Of a stretch of DNA of 39,660 bases, positions 33,098 to 39,660 are shown piece by piece. Origin of the DNA: Prevotella sp. (GTDB lineage: Bacteria > Bacteroidota > Bacteroidia > Bacteroidales > Bacteroidaceae). The translations under genes and the position numbers were made by a program. Within the stretch, counting starts at the first letter, position 1; every line of letters begins with the position of its first letter. The stretch lies in assembly GCA_017960525.1 (NCBI GenBank), contig JAGCZA010000031.1:1-39660 (forward strand). The letters run 5' to 3'. The notes beneath the pieces were generated by a model. The model searched no databases. It saw only the letters and a list, made by a program, of their open reading frames with translations, and was not told the DNA's origin.

Positions 33098-33712
33098 ATG
33101 CACATATACAGGGTGAACGAAATTTTCTACTCCCTACAAGGCGAAGGTCGTAACACGGGCAGGGCTGCCGTCTTTGTGCGTTTTTCGGGATGCAACCTCC
33201 GTTGTGCGTTTTGCGACACCAATTTTGAGAGTTTCCAAGAGATGACGGCCCCCGACATCGTTGCCGCCGTCCGAGAGAAAAGCAACATTTGCAAAAACCC
33301 ATTACCCCTGATTGTGCTTACTGGCGGGGAACCCACCCTACAGGCAGACGACGCCCTTGTAGAGCTGCTACATCAAGCGGGCTACTTGGTGGCAATGGAG
33401 AGTAACGGCACCCTGCCGCCACCAAAAGGCATAGACTGGCTCACCATTTCTCCGAAAAGCTTGGGAAAAGGCGGTACGCGCTACCAATGCGACGAGCTGA
33501 AGATCGTGTTCGACGAAAAAACGCCTCAGCAGCTGACAGAACTGGAATTGCCATCCGACGATGACAAAAGCCCCCTTCTCTATCTTCAACCTTGCGACAC
33601 GGGCGACAACATACGCAACAAGCATATCACGGCAGCCTGCGTCGACTATATCAAGCAACACCCCCAATGGCGACTTTCATTGCAGACGCACAAGCTGATA
33701 GGGGTTGAATAA
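33098..33712 (+). CDS. queE: 7-carboxy-7-deazaguanine synthase
   Basis: This radical-SAM enzyme makes 7-carboxy-7-deazaguanine from 6-carboxytetrahydropterin, a step toward preQ0, queuosine and related deazaguanine modifications. From the ATG at 33098 it has 204 residues. It shows the family-specific SLQGEG (12-17), the cluster motif Cys32-x3-Cys36-x2-Cys39 (GCNLRCAFCD) and a TGGEPTLQ stretch that binds SAM. The upstream in-frame ATG at 33080 overlaps the DUF4834 stop codon and would add six residues; the GGAGG just before 33098 favours the shorter form. The other que genes are not in the window, and nothing suggests a DNA-modifying dpd cluster. Confidence 0.9.
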   Translation: MHIYRVNEIFYSLQGEGRNTGRAAVFVRFSGCNLRCAFCDTNFESFQEMTAPDIVAAVREKSNICKNPLPLIVLTGGEPTLQADDALVELLHQAGYLVAMESNGTLPPPKGIDWLTISPKSLGKGGTRYQCDELKIVFDEKTPQQLTELELPSDDDKSPLLYLQPCDTGDNIRNKHITAACVDYIKQHPQWRLSLQTHKLIGVE

Positions 33713-33722
33713 GAAGAAGCTT

Positions 33723-35186
33723 ATGAGCATACAAGGCATATTGTTCATCCTCTATCAGGTGGTGGTCATCGCGACCATCGTCCATGTGGTGATGGACAAT
33801 CGCCAACCGGCAAAGACGGTAGCCTGGGCATTGGTCATCTACTTTGTGCCCGTGGCCGGCATCATCGCCTACCTCTTCTTCGGCACCAACACCAGAAAGG
33901 AACGGCTGGAAAGCCAACGCTCCATAGACCAGTTGACGAAACGCTCCATGCTCCAGTTCGCCGAGCAGAAGTTGCTCCAGATTCCAGAAGCATACAAGCC
34001 GGTCATTGACCTGTTCACAAATGAAAACCTCGCGCTACCCTTTAGTGGCAACAAGATAGAAATCCTGACCAGCGGCTACGAGTTTTTCCCCCGACTACTA
34101 CAAGATATTGCCCAGGCAAAGAGCCACATCCACATCGACATCTACATCTTCGAGAGCGATGCCTTGGGCCGTCTCGTCGCCGATGCCCTCATAGCCAAGG
34201 CGCATGAAGGGGTCGAGGTGCGCCTGGTCTACGACGACGTGGGATGTTGGCAAGTAAAGAGCCGTTTCTTCGAGCGTCTGCGTTTGGAAGGTATCGAGGC
34301 CGAACCGTTCATGCCCGTGCGCTTCCCCTCGTTTGCCCGACGTGCCAATTACCGCAACCATCGCAAATTGTTCGTCATCGACGGCAAGGTGGGCTACGTG
34401 GGCGGCATGAATATCGCCCTCCGTTACGTAAAGGGAAGGGACAAAGGCAAACATACGGACGAACCGACGGAAAACCGTTGGCGCGACACCATGCTCCGCA
34501 TCGAGGGAAAGGGCGTTTACTCACTCCAGCGTGCCTTCCTGATAGACTGGTATTTCGTAGACCGCACCCTGTTGAGCGACCGCAAGTACTACCCTTCGGC
34601 AGACACCCAGGAGACAACCGCACCAGGCCTGACGTCCGCTATCCTCCAGACGGTCACCAGCGGCCCCTCGTCGCCCTATCCTGAGATTATGCAGGGCTAC
34701 GTGCGCATCATCATGGGTGCCCGAAGTTATGTCTATATGGAGACCCCCTACTTCCTGCCTACGACGCCCGTGCTTTACGCCATCAAATGTGCCGCCCAGT
34801 CGGGCGTGGACGTGCGCCTGCTCGTGCCGATGGAGGGTGATGCCCGCTTTACGGAATGGGCCAGCCGTAGTTATCTGCGCGAAGTGGCCGAGGCAGGTGT
34901 GAAAGTGGGGCTTTACAAGCCTGGATTCCTCCACTCCAAACTAATGGTTTGCGACGATGGTGTGGCCAGTTGCGGTTCGACAAATATCGACTTCCGCTCG
35001 TTTGAAAACAATTTCGAGGCCAATGTCTTCATCTTCGACCCCGAAACCGCCCGACGGCTAAAAGCCACGTTCCTTGTCGACGAGAACGAATCGGTGCCTC
35101 TGACCCAGCAAAGTGAGCGTATGAACCCCAAGTTCCTCCCACATCTGGGCGAGTCATTTGCACGATTGTTCTCTCCCTTGTTGTAA
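33723..35186 (+). CDS. cls: Cardiolipin synthase
   Basis: A phospholipase-D family enzyme that makes cardiolipin at the inner membrane. From the ATG at 33723 it has 487 residues: two N-terminal spans (about 4-23 and 33-53), then two HxKxxxxD catalytic motifs. The first is in NHRKLFVIDGKVGYVGG (His213), the second in LHSKLMVCDDG (His404). An in-frame TTG at 33705 overlaps the end of queE and would add six residues; I prefer the ATG. With psd and pssA upstream on the same strand, it completes a phospholipid head-group cluster interrupted by queE. Cls enzymes of this layout use two phosphatidylglycerols, though PE-using variants exist. Confidence 0.92.
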   Translation: MSIQGILFILYQVVVIATIVHVVMDNRQPAKTVAWALVIYFVPVAGIIAYLFFGTNTRKERLESQRSIDQLTKRSMLQFAEQKLLQIPEAYKPVIDLFTNENLALPFSGNKIEILTSGYEFFPRLLQDIAQAKSHIHIDIYIFESDALGRLVADALIAKAHEGVEVRLVYDDVGCWQVKSRFFERLRLEGIEAEPFMPVRFPSFARRANYRNHRKLFVIDGKVGYVGGMNIALRYVKGRDKGKHTDEPTENRWRDTMLRIEGKGVYSLQRAFLIDWYFVDRTLLSDRKYYPSADTQETTAPGLTSAILQTVTSGPSSPYPEIMQGYVRIIMGARSYVYMETPYFLPTTPVLYAIKCAAQSGVDVRLLVPMEGDARFTEWASRSYLREVAEAGVKVGLYKPGFLHSKLMVCDDGVASCGSTNIDFRSFENNFEANVFIFDPETARRLKATFLVDENESVPLTQQSERMNPKFLPHLGESFARLFSPLL

Positions 35187-35200
35187 TCTGGAATCAGAAA

Positions 35201-37162
35201 CTACACCAACGTAGCGTATTCGCTACTATATCGTAGCATCTGGTGGTCGTAAGCCTCCGTGTAGTCCGCATAGAGGTCTGCAATTTCACCCATTTCATCG
35301 AAGACTGGAATGAGGCGGGGATTGATGAAACCCTTGTACGGCGCCAGGCCAAGGCGCTCATAGCGTGCCAGCACCTCGTCGTGGAGCGTCGCATCGACCT
35401 TGATGCCGTAGCGTTCCACCAGTTGGCGGGCATCGTCGTAGGAGCCCTCGCTCTTGATGCGTTGCACTTCGGCCAAAAGGGTGGCCACAAGTTGGCGCAA
35501 CCGCTCATAGTTGTCTATCTGCAAATAGGTTTTCCCATCTCTTTTGACGAGCTTCATAGCATCGGCCCCATGCTCCAAGCACCAGCGCGCTATCAGGGCG
35601 CGGTTGCGCATGTGGGCTTCCTCTATCTGGTGCCCCCGCTCAATCCTGACGAGTTGGGTCAGCAATCCGTTCATCATATAGGTGTAGTAGTGGGCTTTGT
35701 ACGCCTCGCCGTCGGGGAGCAATCCCAGTTCCACCATCTTCTCGTCGGCCATATAATAGAGTCCGAAGAGGTCGGCTCGTGCCTCCTCAATGGTGTTGCC
35801 GTAAGCCTTCAGAGCGTCGGGCGAGACACCTGGCAACAACTGACCGCTACCATGCCCCAGACACTCGTGCAAATCGGTGTGAAGGTCGTCACAGGAATCA
35901 CCATATCTTTCTATCAATGAAAGCGTTTCATCGTCAACTACGAACTCTTCCTTGAATCCGTTTCCGTGGGCGGCTTTGTTGTAAGCGTCGGTAATATTGC
36001 TGATGGTGATGCTCTTTGAACCATAGCGTGCACGTATCCAGTCGGCGTTGGGAAGATTGATGCCGATGGCGGTAGAAGGATATTCTTCGCCACCGAGCAT
36101 AGCCGCACAAATGACACGGGCCGAAACACCCCTCACAACTGGCTTGCGGAAGCGTGGGTCTACGGGCGAATGGTCTTCAAACCATTGGGCATTGTCGCTA
36201 ATGGTCTGCGTGCGCCGGGTAGCCTCTTCGTCGACATACTCCACCAGTCCTTCCCACGTGCCTTTCAACCCCAACGGGTCGCCATAAACTTCGATGAAAC
36301 CGTTGATAAAGTCGACATTGCCCTCCAGACATTGGAGCCACGCAATCGAGTAATCGTCGAAACGCTTGAGGTCGCCCGTCTTGTAATAGTCGATGAGCAG
36401 GTCGATGACACGCTTCTGCTTGTCGTTCTCGGCCACTTCGGCCGCTTTCTCCAGCCAAAACACGATATGGCGTATGGCGTTGGCATAGAGGCCGCTGGCC
36501 GACCAGACTTTCTCCTTCATTTGACCGTCGGTTTTCACCAAAGTGGTGTTCAGGCCGAAGGAGGGGGCTTCGTCGCCGCCATTGTCTCTGAGGGTCTGAT
36601 AGAACGCCTCCGCCTCTTGCTGGGTGACGCCCTGGTAGAAATTGCAGGCCGAAGTGGTCACCAGGTCTTCTCCGTCGGCCTTGTTCACCCGCTTGGGCAT
36701 CACGGTTGGGTCGAAAATGACCGGCACCAATTCGTCGGCCAATCCGTCAACGGTCTGCCCACTTGCCAAGGGTAATCTTTGAGCATCCACCTGGTGCATG
36801 GCTTGTCGGAGGAAGTCCTCACTAAAGCCTGGCACGAACTTCTCGCACCCGTAATGATGGTGTATGCCATTAGAGAACCAGAGGCGCTTCAGATAGACGG
36901 TCATCGCCTTGAAGTCGTCGCTCTCGTGGTCGATGCGGAGGTCGGTATAAATCGCCTCCAACGTCTTCCTGATGCGGAGATTGTAAATGCCGAACTGGTC
37001 GAAAGTGATGTCGCGCCCGTAAAGGGTGGCCTGGCTGAGGCAATAAACCAACTGCTTTTGCCTGGGCGAAAGACGCTCAAAGCCGTTCAAACGATAGCGC
37101 AACATCTGAATGTCGGCGAAACGCTCCCCGACATAGCGAAACTCATTGTGTTCCGTCTTCAT
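35201..37162 (-). CDS. Dipeptidyl peptidase III (peptidase family M49)
   Basis: A zinc peptidase that removes dipeptides from the N-terminus of short peptides. The 653-residue protein contains HECLGH (432-437), the Bacteroidetes form of the M49 zinc motif, and EEARAD (459-464), the second motif, which supplies the third zinc ligand. No signal peptide is evident, so it is probably cytoplasmic. Length is in the usual range. The start overlaps the stop of the AraC-type regulator gene (ATGA), so the two are likely coupled. It converges on cls, with 14 bases between the stop codons. Peptide use fits a proteolytic lifestyle, although that is only an inference. Confidence 0.92.
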   Translation of the reverse strand: MKTEHNEFRYVGERFADIQMLRYRLNGFERLSPRQKQLVYCLSQATLYGRDITFDQFGIYNLRIRKTLEAIYTDLRIDHESDDFKAMTVYLKRLWFSNGIHHHYGCEKFVPGFSEDFLRQAMHQVDAQRLPLASGQTVDGLADELVPVIFDPTVMPKRVNKADGEDLVTTSACNFYQGVTQQEAEAFYQTLRDNGGDEAPSFGLNTTLVKTDGQMKEKVWSASGLYANAIRHIVFWLEKAAEVAENDKQKRVIDLLIDYYKTGDLKRFDDYSIAWLQCLEGNVDFINGFIEVYGDPLGLKGTWEGLVEYVDEEATRRTQTISDNAQWFEDHSPVDPRFRKPVVRGVSARVICAAMLGGEEYPSTAIGINLPNADWIRARYGSKSITISNITDAYNKAAHGNGFKEEFVVDDETLSLIERYGDSCDDLHTDLHECLGHGSGQLLPGVSPDALKAYGNTIEEARADLFGLYYMADEKMVELGLLPDGEAYKAHYYTYMMNGLLTQLVRIERGHQIEEAHMRNRALIARWCLEHGADAMKLVKRDGKTYLQIDNYERLRQLVATLLAEVQRIKSEGSYDDARQLVERYGIKVDATLHDEVLARYERLGLAPYKGFINPRLIPVFDEMGEIADLYADYTEAYDHQMLRYSSEYATLV

Positions 37163-37623
37163 TCGCCGTATAACTTGGGTTTCTTCTTCTTTGAGTTCTT
37201 TGCCGTGAGCGGCACAAGATGTTGTTGCCTATAGTCACGCGGCGTGATGCCCGTGAGCCGATAGAACGAGGCATAGAACGACTGGCGATTGGCAAAGCCC
37301 ACCATATCGCTCACCTCTTCGATGCGCAAGTCCTGATAGCGTTTGTCCACCAAAATAGACATCGCCTCCTCAATGCGGTACTTGTTGATGAACGAGGTGT
37401 AGTTCATGTGGAACTTCACGTTCACCACGGCCGAAATGTAGCGGGTGTTCGTGCCAAGGTCGCTTGCAAGCTGGCGTGCAGAGTAGTTCTTGTCCTTGTA
37501 CTTCTTCTGCATCACAATGACGTTGAGAATTTTGTCTTTCAACTCGTCCATCACCTGCGGACTTACAAGTGCCCGGTAGTTGGCCTCCTTCTCTTTTTTT
37601 TCGGTGATGTTGTACTTACTCAT
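37159..37623 (-). CDS. AraC-family helix-turn-helix transcriptional regulator
   Basis: A 154-residue protein that is essentially an AraC-type DNA-binding domain with no ligand-binding domain attached. It has two helix-turn-helix elements: SARQLASDLGTNTRYISAVVN (about 48-68) and IEEVSDMVGFANRQSFYASF (about 101-120), ending in the signature GITPRDYR. Free-standing domains like this are common in Bacteroidetes, where many are otherwise fused to sensor kinases. A strong AGGAGGT lies six bases before the ATG at 37623. The gene overlaps the M49 peptidase gene, so peptidase control or autoregulation is plausible, but no binding site can be shown. Confidence 0.88.
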   Translation of the reverse strand: MSKYNITEKKEKEANYRALVSPQVMDELKDKILNVIVMQKKYKDKNYSARQLASDLGTNTRYISAVVNVKFHMNYTSFINKYRIEEAMSILVDKRYQDLRIEEVSDMVGFANRQSFYASFYRLTGITPRDYRQQHLVPLTAKNSKKKKPKLYGE

Positions 37624-37629
37624 AGTATT

Positions 37630-37636
37630 ACCTCCT
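37630..37636 (-). promoter_or_regulatory. Strong Shine-Dalgarno (AGGAGGT) before the AraC-type gene
   Basis: The minus strand reads AGGAGGT six bases before the ATG. Strong sites like this are uncommon in this window, so efficient translation of the regulator is suggested. Confidence 0.7.
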
Positions 37637-37664
37637 AACGGTTAAAGATTACGGGAAATTTCTG

Positions 37665-37672
37665 CAAATATA
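37665..37672 (-). promoter_or_regulatory. Possible -7 promoter element upstream of the AraC-type gene
   Basis: The minus strand reads TATATTTG, fitting TAnnTTTG. No convincing TTTG occurs 19-21 bases upstream, so this is a weak call. Confidence 0.4.
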
Positions 37673-37753
37673 GCAAAAAGTTTTCAAATTAGGAACTTTA
37701 TACACTTTTTTTAACACAATTAATGCAGAATAAGGACTTTAATGCCCTCCTTA

Positions 37754-37784
37754 TTTGTTGTTTACTTATTTTTTCGTACCTTTG
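37754..37784 (+). promoter_or_regulatory. Promoter of purU
   Basis: TTTG (37754-37757), 19 bases, then TACCTTTG (37777-37784). The ATG at 37814 follows about 30 bases downstream, and an upstream ATG at 37742 lies before this promoter. Confidence 0.75.
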
Positions 37785-37813
37785 CAGCCCCAAATCAGAG
37801 TAATTCAGTGAAA

Positions 37814-38677
37814 ATGAAACCAACAGCCATTTTGCTTCTGCATTGCCCCGACCAGCAGGGCATCATCTCAGAAGTGACAAAATTTATTACCGACAACCAA
37901 GGGAACATCGTCGACCTTGACCAGTATGTGGACCGCCAGGACGGTATGTTCTTTATGCGCATACAATGGGAACTCGACGGGTTCCTCATCCCGCGTGAGA
38001 AGATAGGCGAATATGTGGAGACACTCTACTCGCGCCGCTACCAGATGGAGTTCAACCTCTATTTCAGCGACCAGCGGCCCCGTATGGCCATCTTTGTCTC
38101 GAAGATGAGCCATTGCCTGTACGACCTCCTGGCACGATGGAAGGCTGGCGAATACGACGTGGACATCCCCTGCATCGTGTCGAACCACGAGGATTTGCGC
38201 TACGTGGCCGAACAATTCGGCATCCCCTACTACGTGTGGAGCATCAAGAAAGACCACTCGAACAAGGCCGAGGTGGAAGAGGCCGAAATGGAACTTCTAC
38301 GCGAAAAGGGCGTGACGTTCATCGTCCTGGCCCGCTATATGCAAATCATCAGCGACGAGATGATTGCCGCCTATCCCCACCACATCATCAACATCCACCA
38401 CTCGTTCCTCCCCGCCTTTGTCGGCGCCAAGCCCTACCATCAGGCTTGGGAGCGTGGCGTGAAGATTATCGGGGCCACCAGCCACTACGTGACCGCCGAA
38501 CTTGACGCAGGCCCCATCATCGAGCAGGACGTGGCCCGCATCACCCACAAGGACACGCCCGAAAGTCTTGTTCTCAAGGGCAAAGACCTGGAGAAGATTG
38601 TGCTCTCCCGCGCCGTCACCAAGCACATCCAACGCAAGATATTGACGTACAAGAACAAGACGATTATCTTCTCATAA
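37814..38677 (+). CDS. purU: Formyltetrahydrofolate deformylase
   Basis: This enzyme hydrolyses 10-formyl-tetrahydrofolate to tetrahydrofolate and formate, balancing one-carbon pools. The 287-residue protein has an N-terminal ACT domain (about 5-80) for allosteric control and a formyltransferase-like domain. Catalytic residues by comparison with PurN are Asn193, His195 (in NIHHSFLPAF) and Asp231 (in LDAGP). PurN itself lacks the ACT domain, so PurU is preferred. The open frame starts at 37742, upstream of the promoter, so the start is set at 37814. Two G-rich palindromes follow the gene. Confidence 0.93.
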   Translation: MKPTAILLLHCPDQQGIISEVTKFITDNQGNIVDLDQYVDRQDGMFFMRIQWELDGFLIPREKIGEYVETLYSRRYQMEFNLYFSDQRPRMAIFVSKMSHCLYDLLARWKAGEYDVDIPCIVSNHEDLRYVAEQFGIPYYVWSIKKDHSNKAEVEEAEMELLREKGVTFIVLARYMQIISDEMIAAYPHHIINIHHSFLPAFVGAKPYHQAWERGVKIIGATSHYVTAELDAGPIIEQDVARITHKDTPESLVLKGKDLEKIVLSRAVTKHIQRKILTYKNKTIIFS

Positions 38678-38687
38678 TAAACAAAAT

Positions 38688-38765
38688 CCCCTCCCTTCGA
38701 GGGGAGGGGTTGGGGGTATTTGCTCTCTAAAAGCTCCCCTCCCTTCGAGGGGAGGGGTTGGGGGT
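38688..38765. repeat. Two copies of a 30-bp G-rich palindromic repeat
   Basis: Each copy begins cccctcccttcgagggga and continues ggggttgggggt; copies are at 38688-38717 and 38736-38765, 48 bases apart. Each has a perfect 8-base inverted repeat (CCCCTCCC / GGGAGGGG) around ttcgag. Copy 2 continues into ggggtcaccccc, a further inverted run. The element sits just past the purU stop codon, and its end reaches the stop codon of the secreted-protein ORF. From memory, similar runs are widespread in Bacteroidetes genomes, so it is likely a dispersed REP-like element. No U tract follows, so it is not a typical terminator. Confidence 0.85.
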
Positions 38766-38769
38766 GGGG

Positions 38770-39369
38770 TCACCCCCTTCTACTTTTCGCCGCCGTGTCC
38801 CGACATGATGGTGAGCCAAGAGCCGTAACTACCGTTTCCGTTTCGCCAGTTGGCTGCCCTTGTTCGTCCAGGATGTCTCGCCCTTCAGTTGCATCCTCCA
38901 GCGGCAGGTTGATGTTGTTGGCAATGGCCTTGTTCTTGTCGGAACCGATGCGGGAAATAGCACCCTTATCGCTATAAGTATTTTTGCTACAAGTACCGTC
39001 GGTGCCACGTACAAGCGCATCGCCAATAGTCATAATCGCACGTCCGTCCTTAGTGTTATAGTACTTCTGTGTGCCAGATACCAGGTCGCCACCACCCAGC
39101 ATTGCAGACACCGTCCAGTCCTTCATGTCTTCATAAGTCAGGTCGGCCGACCATTCGTTGTCTGTCAAGGCAATGCCCCAGGTAGTGGTACCGCCCACCG
39201 AAGGGACCTTGTTGCAGCCCACCTGGATGGTGTCGCGTTCTCCGACAGCCACATAGTTGTTATAGTCCACGTAGGTCATCTTGACCTTAACCGTAGCCGT
39301 CTCCGTCTGGGCAACGGCGTTCATAGCAACCGCCAGAATGATTGACAAAATAAACAGAATGTATTTCAT
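38770..39369 (-). CDS. Small secreted protein, unknown function, probably frameshifted at the 3' end
   Basis: A 199-residue protein with a clear N-terminal signal peptide (hydrophobic core FILSIILAVAMNAVAQ), then a beta-rich part (TATVKVKMTYVDYNNYVAVGERDTI). No conserved catalytic motif is visible. In the last quarter the annotated frame runs into poor codons (AGT AGA AGG GGG) and stops inside the G-rich repeat. The frame shifted by -1 (or +2) reads NWRNGNGSYGSWLTIMSGHGGEK with good codon use and stops at 38780, before the repeat. A net one-base shift near 38850-38870 is therefore suspected, from mutation or sequencing error. The ATG at 39369 fits the promoter at 39426-39395. Confidence 0.6.
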   Translation of the reverse strand: MKYILFILSIILAVAMNAVAQTETATVKVKMTYVDYNNYVAVGERDTIQVGCNKVPSVGGTTTWGIALTDNEWSADLTYEDMKDWTVSAMLGGGDLVSGTQKYYNTKDGRAIMTIGDALVRGTDGTCSKNTYSDKGAISRIGSDKNKAIANNINLPLEDATEGRDILDEQGQPTGETETVVTALGSPSCRDTAAKSRRG

Positions 39370-39394
39370 AAGCAGCGTATTTGAGATTATGAGG

Positions 39395-39426
39395 CAAAGG
39401 TACGAAATAAAAATGAAAGCGCCAAA
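39395..39426 (-). promoter_or_regulatory. Promoter of the secreted-protein gene
   Basis: The minus strand has TTTG (39426-39423), 20 bases, then TACCTTTG (39402-39395), with the ATG about 26 bases downstream. Confidence 0.7.
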
Positions 39427-39660
39427 TTTTAGCAGCGGATTTCGCACAAAATGTCCAGCGAATTTGCCCAATTGGAAAACTTCGTTTTACGTAGCCGATT
39501 GTAGGGGCAGGCCCTGTGCCAGCCCGCACATTCTTCAGAGTTTGCGGTTAGTGGCATTGGTGGTTCTCAAAACCAAAAAGCGTCCCACGCGTCCCAGCGT
39601 CCCACGTCCCATTTAGTACCTTCCCATTTTCCGAAATTGTGTAGTAGTAGAATTTTATTA
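39427..39660. other. Intergenic stretch, no gene seen
   Basis: No ORF with a signal, motif or promoter is convincing here. It holds a G-rich phrase near 39502 (taggggcaggccctgtgcc) that resembles dispersed Bacteroidetes repeats, and a short array of CGTCCCA units at 39581-39611. Confidence 0.5.
39581..39611. repeat. Four-copy CGTCCCA short repeat
   Basis: CGTCCCA occurs at 39581, 39590, 39598 and 39605 with shrinking spacing (9, 8 and 7 bases). It reads TGGGACG on the other strand. Function unknown. Confidence 0.6.

Noticed and set aside
37742-37813. Earlier start for purU
   Set aside because: It lies upstream of the TACCTTTG promoter element at 37777-37784, and the ACT domain begins only at 37814.
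38688-38765. G-rich palindromes as intrinsic terminators of purU
   Set aside because: The stems are strong but no run of T follows on either strand, so I list them as repeats only.

Overview
The window looks like chromosomal DNA from a Prevotella-like member of the Bacteroidales. The evidence is the repeated Bacteroidetes promoter form (TTTG, about 19-21 bases, then TAnnTTTG) upstream of several genes, the general lack of Shine-Dalgarno sequences, lineage-typical families (DUF4954, DUF4834, DUF4369 lipoprotein, DUF4143 ATPase, HECLGH-type dipeptidyl peptidase III) and a moderately high GC content. Genus is inferred, not proven. I saw no tRNA, rRNA, CRISPR array, transposase or phage gene.

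Layout. 1-2317 (+): a 5'-truncated AAA-like/PD-(D/E)XK protein, then prephenate dehydrogenase (tyrA). 2327-7107 (-): a DUF4143 ATPase with its own promoter, then L-aspartate oxidase (nadB) and a MacB-type ABC ATPase/permease pair. 7173-12679 (-): two tandem paralogous sensor kinases, each with a periplasmic solute-binding sensor, one membrane span, PAS-like domains and a kinase core, joined by an ATGA overlap; no response regulator is present. The upstream kinase has lost the phospho-accepting histidine. 12680-12899: the kinase promoter and four tandem 22-bp palindromic repeats. 12900-16743 (-): a lipoprotein, dihydroorotase, metallophosphoesterase and plsC in one tightly packed operon. 16832-28165 (-): a nine-gene codirectional run of DUF4954, type III restriction (res) and modification (mod) genes, rlmN, pdxA, dnaX, a FtsB/DivIC-like gene and a small membrane protein. 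28313-31101 (-): gltX and the Kdo transferase gene waaA. 31279-35186 (+): psd, pssA, a DUF4834 gene, queE and a cardiolipin synthase, divergent from gltX. 35201-37623 (-): an AraC-type regulator overlapping dipeptidyl peptidase III. 37814-38677 (+): purU. 38688-38765: two copies of a 30-bp G-rich palindromic repeat. 38770-39369 (-): a small secreted protein whose 3' end looks frameshifted. 39427-39660: no gene seen.

Functional themes. Much of the window is housekeeping: NAD, pyrimidine, PLP, aromatic amino acid, folate and queuosine metabolism, replication and tRNA charging. Envelope lipid functions stand out: psd, pssA and cls together form the phosphatidylethanolamine/cardiolipin branch, plsC makes phosphatidic acid and waaA adds Kdo to lipid A. 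The accessory or variable elements are the kinase pair, the type III restriction-modification genes set among housekeeping genes, the two ATPase families of unknown role and the repeat arrays.
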